A stretch of 32,534 bases of DNA from Armatimonadota bacterium. Lineage in GTDB: Bacteria > Armatimonadota > UBA5829 > DTJY01. The DNA is taken from the NCBI GenBank assembly GCA_025358205.1, contig JANYKG010000063.1:1-32534 (forward strand). The letters are read 5' to 3'. Position 1 is the stretch's first letter; every line of letters begins with the position of its first letter. Made by a program: the position numbers and the translations under genes. Of this stretch, positions 23,194 through 28,937 are shown in pieces. The notes under the pieces were generated by a model. The model saw only the letters and a list, made by a program, of their open reading frames with translations. It did no database searches and had not been told where the DNA came from.

Positions 23194-24099
23194 ATGGACG
23201 AACAGGATAGAACAATGATGGTTCCGAGCGTTGATGCCAATGCCACGGTTATGGGCGCGAGCGTGACGTGTCCGATATGCAAGACGGAGAACGCGCCGAC
23301 TGAGAAGTACTGCGGTGACTGCGGGTTCCTGCTGTCATCCACGCCGGTCGAGGATGCGGTCGTGCCGGATGCTTCGAGCCTTGCGAAGTTGACCGATGCT
23401 TCGGGGCGCGAGTACATGCTTGCCGAGGGCGAGAATAGCGTCGGGAGAGAGGCCGCGACCGTTCTCCTGGCCGATCCGACTGTTTCTCGGAGTCACGCGA
23501 AGCTGACCATCGAGGGCGGCAAGGCATGGCTTGAGGACATGGGCAGCAGCAACGGCACCTCGGCTTCCGGCGTGATGGTGAGGCCGGGCGACAAGATCGA
23601 GGTCGCGGACGGCGCGGAACTGAAGTTCGGCTCGGCATTGTTGAAGCTGGTCTTGCCTGCCGCAGCAGCGGTCGCAGAACCTTTCGATGAGCCTGTGGAA
23701 GCCGCTGAAGTAGTGGACGAGCAGACCGACGAGCCGGAAGCCGAAACCGCTGAGGCCGAAGAAGTTGCCCTCGAGCCGCTCGTGCCGGTTGCGAAACTTA
23801 TCAGCACGAAGGATATGTCGGTCGAGTACCTCGTCATGCCGGGGTCGAATACCCTTGGGCGCAGAAGCGCGAACAGCATCGTGCTGGACGACGACCCCTA
23901 TGTCTCGGGTGCGCACGCCGAGATCATCGCCGATGACCAGGGCATCTGGCTCACCGATGTCGGCAGCACGAACGGCACTTCGCTGAACGGCGCGCTGCTG
24001 GAACCGAACGTCCGCATGGCGCTGAAGACCGGCGACGACATCGTTTTCGGCCAGACCCCGGTAAAGCTGCAGATCGCCGAAAGCCCGGCAGGAGAATAG
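23194..24099 (+). CDS. Soluble protein with zinc ribbon and two FHA domains
   Basis: 301 residues, no signal or membrane segment. Residues 1-21 form a short tail with T7 (DRTMMVP) and T18 (NATVMG). A zinc ribbon follows (CPIC ... CGDCG, about 27-46). The first FHA domain (about 70-155) has SVGREA, SRSHAKL and SSNGTSASG. An acidic Glu/Ala/Val linker (about 165-200) leads to the second FHA domain (about 205-295) with TLGRRSAN, GAHAEI and STNGTSLNG. The frame is open from a TTG at 23176, but ATG at 23194 has AGGAG 8 bases upstream. It lies 4 bases before the PP2C gene. The Thr tail resembles that of the VWA protein. Confidence 0.88.
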   Translation: MDEQDRTMMVPSVDANATVMGASVTCPICKTENAPTEKYCGDCGFLLSSTPVEDAVVPDASSLAKLTDASGREYMLAEGENSVGREAATVLLADPTVSRSHAKLTIEGGKAWLEDMGSSNGTSASGVMVRPGDKIEVADGAELKFGSALLKLVLPAAAAVAEPFDEPVEAAEVVDEQTDEPEAETAEAEEVALEPLVPVAKLISTKDMSVEYLVMPGSNTLGRRSANSIVLDDDPYVSGAHAEIIADDQGIWLTDVGSTNGTSLNGALLEPNVRMALKTGDDIVFGQTPVKLQIAESPAGE

Positions 24100-24103
24100 C
24101 GCT

Positions 24104-24988
24104 ATGGCCGAGACCAACGAAATCACCGCCAAGCTGAATAAGGGCGACCTGTCCGATGGGTGGGCCAAGCTGAAGGACCGCAAGCCGGAGCGCGTTCTGG
24201 ACGTACACATCGGCGCGCAGACCGACCTCGGGCGCGTGCGCGAGAACAACGAAGACAAGTTCGCGTTCCTGGAGCCGGAGGAGTTGGAACTGCTCGCGGT
24301 GAAGGGGCTGCTCTACGCGGTGGCGGACGGCATGGGCGGCCACTCGTCCGGCCAAATCGCGAGCGAATTGGCACTCAAGGCGCTGCTGAAGACCTATTTC
24401 GGCGACCCGAATGACGACGTTCCCGTGAGCATTACCTCCGCCCTGCGTGTGGCGAACTCATACATTTACGATGCCGGGCGCATGATACCGGAGCGCGAAG
24501 GCATGGGTACGACGTGCGTTTGCCTGGCGCTCAGGGACGACGAGGCGTTCATCGGAAACGTTGGCGACAGTCGGTGCTACCTCCTGCGTGACGGCGCACT
24601 GAGGCAGGTGACGGACGATCATTCATGGGTGGGTGAGCAGGTCCGCCGCGGGTTGTTCAGCAAAGAGGAAGCTGAGGCGTCGCCCTTCCGCAACGTCATT
24701 ACCCGGTCGCTGGGCGCGGCGCCTGACGTTGAGCCGGAAGTCTACCGCGAGGAGATCAAAGAGGACGACACGTTCGTGCTGTGCTCGGACGGTCTATCAG
24801 GGTACGTCACCGACCAGGAGATTCAAGAGATCGTGAGCGGCTCCAGCTCGGCGATGGCGGCGGTCAAGCTGGTGGAGCGCGCGAACGAGCACGGCGGCGG
24901 CGACAACGTCACCGTGATGGTCGTGGCCGTCAGAGAGATTCGCAAGCCCGGCAAGCAGAGCCGGTTCAGCAGGCTGTTCGGAAGATGA
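24104..24988 (+). CDS. PP2C-family Ser/Thr protein phosphatase
   Basis: 294 residues. All PP2C landmarks are present: RENNED51 (first metal Asp), D75-GMGG-H80, GMGTT, GNVGDSRCYLL, DDHSWV, CSDGLSGYV and the late GGGDNVTVMVV. The enzyme is a metal-dependent phosphatase and the natural antagonist of the kinase encoded next. About 30 residues precede the catalytic core, more than in minimal PP2C proteins, and a basic tail (GKQSRFSRLFGR) follows. There is no membrane segment. The ATG lies 4 bases after the previous stop and its AGGAG lies within that gene, so it is coupled to it. Confidence 0.93.
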   Translation: MAETNEITAKLNKGDLSDGWAKLKDRKPERVLDVHIGAQTDLGRVRENNEDKFAFLEPEELELLAVKGLLYAVADGMGGHSSGQIASELALKALLKTYFGDPNDDVPVSITSALRVANSYIYDAGRMIPEREGMGTTCVCLALRDDEAFIGNVGDSRCYLLRDGALRQVTDDHSWVGEQVRRGLFSKEEAEASPFRNVITRSLGAAPDVEPEVYREEIKEDDTFVLCSDGLSGYVTDQEIQEIVSGSSSAMAAVKLVERANEHGGGDNVTVMVVAVREIRKPGKQSRFSRLFGR

Positions 24989-25000
24989 TATTCCCGAAAA

Positions 25001-25035
25001 CATCCAACGTTCAACACTCAACATCCAACATCCAG
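25001..25035. repeat. Heptad-periodic repeat, five units
   Basis: Five 7-base units in one phase: catccaa, cgttcaa, cactcaa, catccaa, catccag. They fill half of the 72-base gap between the PP2C and kinase genes. The units are the complement of the ttggatg/gttgag type seen at 7392-7112... region start (7392-7119). No hairpin is formed here because only one orientation is present. Confidence 0.7.
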
Positions 25036-25060
25036 ACGAGATAGTGAATGAGGATCGGCA

Positions 25061-26692
25061 TTGTCAGCAAATACGCTCGGCAAATACCAGATAATACGCG
25101 AAATTGCGCGCAGTAACGACATCGTGTACGAGGCGGTTGATACCAGCATCAACCGTCGTGTCGCGCTGAAGGAACTGCTCGTCCCGCCGAACCTGACCGG
25201 GGTTCAGCGACGCGAACGTGTGGAGCGGTTCTACCGTGAAGCGCGCGCGGCGGGTACGCTTGCCCACCCCAACATCGTCACCATCTACGAGGCCGGCGAG
25301 GACCAGGGCAGACACTTCATTGCCATGGAGTTTTTGGAGGGGCAGACCCTGCGCGACGTGATTCAGATCGAGGGGAAGATCGCGCTGGACAAGGCGGTGA
25401 ATATCGCCAAACAGGTCTGCGCGGGGCTGGAGTATGCGCACTCCAAGAATATAATCCACCGCGACATCAAGCCGGATAACGTTCAGATACTCCCGACGGG
25501 GCTGGTCAAGATCACGGATTTCGGTATCGCCCGCATCATGGAAGAGCCAACCCTCACAGCGGACGGCCAGATTTTCGGCACCCCCAGCTACATGTCACCG
25601 GAGCAGGTGGCGGGCAAGACGCTCGATCAGCGTTCGGACCTGTTTTCGCTGGGCGTGATGTTTTTTGAGATGCTGACCGGCAACAAACCCTTTTCCGGCG
25701 ACTCGGTGGTGACCATCACCTACAACATCATGAACCAGGAGATGACACTGCCGCCGTACCTGCCGCCGTACATCGAGCGGGTGATCAGCCGCAGCCTCGC
25801 GAAAGACCCATGCCAGCGTTATTCGAGCGCGGCGGATATGGTCGCCGATCTGAACGACACTTCCTTCACCTCGTTTCCGACAGCCACGAGGCCCGATCCG
25901 TTCGGCGCGACAATCCACTCGCCCGGCCCGATGTTCGATCCGCAGGCTCCGTACCCGCAACCTCAGTATCCACAGCCGCCGCAGTCGTATCCCGACTTGC
26001 CGCCACCTCCTTTTCAGCAGCGGGTGAGCAGGCCCAGACGGCAAATGTCGGGGGACACCAAGTTTTTTCTCAAGACCATGTTCACCGTGATTATCGTATG
26101 CGCGGCGATCGTGGGGTTCATCTGGGTACTGAATGCGGGCTACCAGGGCTACATGCGGCAGGCGGGATCAGCGCAGGTTCAGGTGCATTTCGATGCCGCG
26201 AAGAAACATTTCGACCAGCAGAGCTACGCTGCCGCGATTGAGGAGTACCAGAAGGCGCTCACTATGACCAGCAATCCGGAGATGCTCAAGACCGCCAAGC
26301 AGAACATAGCGGTGTCGTACATCAACCTTGGCGTACAGAACGAAGCGGCGGGCAATCTGTCTCAGGCGACGGTCTGTTACCAGCAGGCGCTGGTCTATGC
26401 CCCTGAGTACCCGGATGCTCACCTGAGTCTCGGCAACGCGTTCTTCAAGTCGGGACGTGATGACGATGCGTTGGCCGCGTGGACGAAGGCGATGCAGTTC
26501 GGCGGTGGCGGGGCGGTCGGCATGCAGGCTCGCGAGAACGTGGCGGTGCTCTACAACAAGCGCGGAAATGATGCCTACAGCCGCAATGACGCGGGGGCTG
26601 CGGTCGAGTGGTGGCGCAAGGCGGTGGACATCGCACCCGGCACCCAGCCTGGGAACACGGCGCAGCAGAACCTGGATAAAGTGGGGGGATAG
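25061..26692 (+). CDS. Membrane Ser/Thr protein kinase with C-terminal TPR region
   Basis: 543 residues. The N-terminal kinase domain (about 8-265) has K37 (VALKEL), helix-C E59, H132-R-D134 (HRDIKPDN), D152-F-G and SPEQ, so it should be active. The glycine loop is abnormal: where GxGxxG is expected it reads IARSNDIVYEA (15-25), with no glycine. A Pro/Gln-rich juxtamembrane segment (about 275-325), a membrane helix (about 337-358) and a TPR region (about 370-535) follow, the last predicted to lie outside the cytoplasm. Threonines in the activation region (EEPTLTADG) are likely autophosphorylation sites. Start is TTG at 25061 with GAGG 7 bases upstream. It closes the signalling cluster. Confidence 0.93.
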   Translation: MSANTLGKYQIIREIARSNDIVYEAVDTSINRRVALKELLVPPNLTGVQRRERVERFYREARAAGTLAHPNIVTIYEAGEDQGRHFIAMEFLEGQTLRDVIQIEGKIALDKAVNIAKQVCAGLEYAHSKNIIHRDIKPDNVQILPTGLVKITDFGIARIMEEPTLTADGQIFGTPSYMSPEQVAGKTLDQRSDLFSLGVMFFEMLTGNKPFSGDSVVTITYNIMNQEMTLPPYLPPYIERVISRSLAKDPCQRYSSAADMVADLNDTSFTSFPTATRPDPFGATIHSPGPMFDPQAPYPQPQYPQPPQSYPDLPPPPFQQRVSRPRRQMSGDTKFFLKTMFTVIIVCAAIVGFIWVLNAGYQGYMRQAGSAQVQVHFDAAKKHFDQQSYAAAIEEYQKALTMTSNPEMLKTAKQNIAVSYINLGVQNEAAGNLSQATVCYQQALVYAPEYPDAHLSLGNAFFKSGRDDDALAAWTKAMQFGGGGAVGMQARENVAVLYNKRGNDAYSRNDAGAAVEWWRKAVDIAPGTQPGNTAQQNLDKVGG

Positions 26693-26702
26693 GGGAATGG
26701 TT

Positions 26703-26915
26703 CATGGCTAATGGCTGATGGCGGATCAGACGAACATCGAACGTCGAACATCGAACATCGAACTTCCAACGTCCAACGTCAGACCGGAAAATCCGAAATC
26801 GCCTAACACCAACCAACTACCACCAAACACCTCTTTCTCTCCGTGCCCTCCGTGCCTCGTGTGGTTAATGGCGTCAAGCACTCCGAAATCCCCAATCCGA
26901 AATCCGAAATGGAGA
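26703..26915. repeat. Heptad-periodic repeats filling the gap after the kinase gene
   Basis: The 390-base gap 26693-27082 contains no gene. Its first part is repeats. Twelve units run in one phase from 26703 to 26786: catggct, aatggct, gatggcg, gatcaga, cgaacat, cgaacgt, cgaacat, cgaacat, cgaactt, ccaacgt, ccaacgt, cagaccg. A second block at 26881-26915 (ctccgaa, atcccca, atccgaa, atccgaa, atggaga) has another phase. Between them a stretch with CCGTGCC and CGTGTGG words is loosely 7-periodic. The open frame at 26718-26960 is a translation of these repeats, not a gene. The rest of the gap holds the dyads and promoter listed next. Confidence 0.75.
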
Positions 26916-26918
26916 AAA

Positions 26919-27034
26919 ACCGGTAAATTTACCTGGTCATATTTTTGCCAGACGTGTTGACAAAGCCCAGCATGGCCGCTAAACTAGAAAAAGTCTTCTT
27001 GTAACACCCGCAATACCCGGTGAGGTTTACCGGT
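26919..27034. promoter_or_regulatory. Paired ACCGGTAAA half-sites around the surface-gene promoter
   Basis: GGTAAATTTACC (26922-26933) is a perfect 12-base palindrome inside ACCGGTAAATTTACCTGGT. Its arm recurs inverted as TTTACCGGT at 27026-27034. The first copy lies just upstream of the -35 (26957) and the second about 35-40 bases downstream of the expected start of transcription. Such flanking sites can bind one regulator and loop the promoter. The regulator is unknown and the second copy is only a half-site. Confidence 0.5.
26957..26985 (+). promoter_or_regulatory. Promoter of the collar/CHAP surface-protein genes
   Basis: TTGACA (26957-26962, perfect) and TAAACT (26980-26985, 4 of 6) are separated by 17 bases. 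Initiation near 26993 gives a leader of about 90 bases before the ATG at 27083. The leader contains the inverted TTTACCGGT half-site. Confidence 0.65.
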
Positions 27035-27082
27035 CGTTCCACCGCATTTCGTTGTACAGATTTTCGTTCGGGAGGTCATGTC

Positions 27083-28048
27083 ATGCGTATTATCGCTATT
27101 GCAGTCACCGCCGTATTGTGTCTCCTCTTTGCTTGCTCCCTGTGTCTCGCGTCCGTTCCACCGATGATCAACTACCAGGGTAAGCTGATGCAGCCGTCAG
27201 GCGTGCCTGTACCGGATGGGACGTTCAGCATGACCTTTGCGATCTATTCTGTTCCGACCGGTGGAACTGCGCTGTGGTCCGAGACGAATCCGTCCGTTCA
27301 GGTCAAGGGAGGTTTGTTCTCAGTCTTGCTTGGCAGTGTGAATAACCTTCCCGCGAATATCTTCGATGGCCCTGACAGATGGTTCGGCGTAACCGTCGGC
27401 GCTGATCCCGAAATGACACCGAGGCAGAAGATTGCCAGTGTGGCGTTCGCGGAGAAAGCTGCTCTGGCGGATTTGGCGACCACTGTTCCGGACGGAGCGA
27501 TAACTGCCGTAAAACTAGCCCCCGATGCCGTGACGGTTGGCTCAGTTGCCGATGGCACTCTGACTGCTGCCAAATTTGCGGCTGGGGTTGCGACACCAGT
27601 AGGAACCATGTCCATGTTTGGTGGTTCCAGCGCGCCAACGGGCTGGCTGATGTGCGATGGATCAGCGGTTTCCAGAACGACCTACGCTGCCCTGTTTGCT
27701 GCTATTGGAACAGCTTTTGGAGCCGGCGATGGGTCAACTACGTTCAACCTGCCGAATCTGCAGGACGCATTCCCCATCGGTATATCGAGCACCAAGGCCT
27801 TGGGAGCAACTGGCGGAGAGGCTACTCACGTCCTTACTATTGATGAAATGCCGCCGCATATCCATAATTTCCCATATGGTATGGTGTCGTGGCCGATAGA
27901 TGTTGCAGGTTGGGGTTGGGGGGGTGGCTGGTCAAATACCGCACATCCGTATGTCAAGAATATCACGGTCTCTGGAAGTAGCGGTTCAGGCGCAGCTCAC
28001 AACAACATGCCTCCATATGTAGCAGTGGACTATATGATCAAGTATTAG
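27083..28048 (+). CDS. Secreted phage-tail-collar domain protein (paralog 1)
   Basis: 321 residues from the ATG at 27083, set by GGGAGG 7 bases upstream; the frame is open from 27020 but that adds no signal peptide. Residues 1-24 are a Sec signal peptide. Residues about 25-125 are a beta-rich N-terminal domain (INYQGKLMQPSG ... DRWFGVTVGADPEM-PRQ ... IASV), a type widespread in secreted bacterial proteins. A short linker with DGAITAVKLAPDAV-like tail-fibre repeats follows. Residues about 172-240 are a phage tail collar domain (PTGWLMCDG ... YAALFAAIGTAFG ... FNLPNLQ), and the C-terminus is Gly/Ser-rich ending in YMIKY. Collar domains in non-phage proteins (microcystin-dependent protein family) lie at the cell surface. 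Function unknown. Confidence 0.83.
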   Translation: MRIIAIAVTAVLCLLFACSLCLASVPPMINYQGKLMQPSGVPVPDGTFSMTFAIYSVPTGGTALWSETNPSVQVKGGLFSVLLGSVNNLPANIFDGPDRWFGVTVGADPEMTPRQKIASVAFAEKAALADLATTVPDGAITAVKLAPDAVTVGSVADGTLTAAKFAAGVATPVGTMSMFGGSSAPTGWLMCDGSAVSRTTYAALFAAIGTAFGAGDGSTTFNLPNLQDAFPIGISSTKALGATGGEATHVLTIDEMPPHIHNFPYGMVSWPIDVAGWGWGGGWSNTAHPYVKNITVSGSSGSGAAHNNMPPYVAVDYMIKY

Positions 28049-28069
28049 CTCGGAAGCGGAGGAACGGAA

Positions 28070-28927
28070 ATGTATGTCAAGAGAATGGCTCTGATTGCAG
28101 TTCTTGTTTGTATTGCGGTGGGTGCGGTATTTGCCGCAGTTCCTCCGATCATCAACTACCAGGGCAAGCTCATGCAGCCGTCCGGTGTGCCCGTGCCGGA
28201 CGGTACCTACAGCATGGTCTTCGCCATCTACGCCCAGCCAACCGGCGGAACGGCGCTTTGGTCTGAGACGAACTTATCGGTTCAGGTGAAAGGTGGTTTG
28301 TTCGCCACCCTCCTCGGGAGTATCAACAACCTGCCTGCGAACATCTTCGACAACCCGGACCGCTGGTTTGGAGTCAAGGTTGGCGCTGACCCCGAAATGG
28401 TTCCCAGACAGCAGATTGCCAGTGTACCCTACGCGCAGACGGCCGGAAACGGCACACCTGCAGGCGGTATCATCATGTGGTCAGGCTCTGTTGCGAGCAT
28501 TCCCGCAGGCTGGGCGCTCTGCGATGGAACGAACGGCACTCCCAATCTTCAAGACAAGTTCATCGTTGGCGCTGGAGCCGAATATGCGGTAGGCGCAACG
28601 GGCGGTGAGAAGCTCCATCAGTTGACTGTACTAGAAATGCCTTCACACACACATATTCAAGATGCGCATAACCACACCCAGGATCCACACAATCACACTT
28701 GGAATGGTGGCTTCTACCAGAAGATTCACATAATGCCCAATGCGAATTACTCAGGTGTAGGTATGAATCCAGCCAGTTGGGATGGCGGTACAGCTTTGAC
28801 TATGGATACTGCTCAGCCAGCCATACAAAACAGTGCGGCTATCAACCAGAACACAGGCGGCGACCAGCCGCACGAGAATCGCCCGCCGTACTATGCGCTC
28901 TGCTTCATCATGAAGCTGGGATATTGA
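28070..28927 (+). CDS. Secreted phage-tail-collar domain protein (paralog 2)
   Basis: 285 residues. A signal peptide (about 1-23) is followed by an N-terminal domain that aligns with paralog 1 at about 85 of 102 positions by eye. The linker is shorter, and the collar domain (from about residue 135: IMWSGSVASIPAGWALCDG ... NLQDKF) lacks the YAALF segment. A histidine-rich stretch near 190-210 (HTH, HNHT twice) could bind metal, as HxH motifs do in some phage tail fibres. The end is HENRPPYYALCFIMKLGY. GGAGG lies 8 bases before the ATG, and 21 bases separate it from paralog 1. The pair is a tandem duplication with divergent C-termini. Confidence 0.83.
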   Translation: MYVKRMALIAVLVCIAVGAVFAAVPPIINYQGKLMQPSGVPVPDGTYSMVFAIYAQPTGGTALWSETNLSVQVKGGLFATLLGSINNLPANIFDNPDRWFGVKVGADPEMVPRQQIASVPYAQTAGNGTPAGGIIMWSGSVASIPAGWALCDGTNGTPNLQDKFIVGAGAEYAVGATGGEKLHQLTVLEMPSHTHIQDAHNHTQDPHNHTWNGGFYQKIHIMPNANYSGVGMNPASWDGGTALTMDTAQPAIQNSAAINQNTGGDQPHENRPPYYALCFIMKLGY

Positions 28928-28937
28928 GGAGGGGGAG

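Noticed and set aside
23335-24258. 307-codon minus-strand frame across the double-FHA and PP2C genes
   Set aside because: It opposes two proteins with full motif sets and crosses their junction; no ribosome site or domain.
18060-26692. Type VI secretion accessory cluster
   Set aside because: FHA, VWA, PP2C and kinase genes resemble T6SS regulators, but no Tss, ClpV, Hcp or VgrG gene is present.
26703-26786. Heptad block as a CRISPR array
   Set aside because: Units are 7 bases with no spacers and no cas genes.
26718-26960. 80-codon plus-strand frame after the kinase gene
   Set aside because: Its translation (repeating TSNIE words) is a reading of the 7-base repeats and has no ribosome site.
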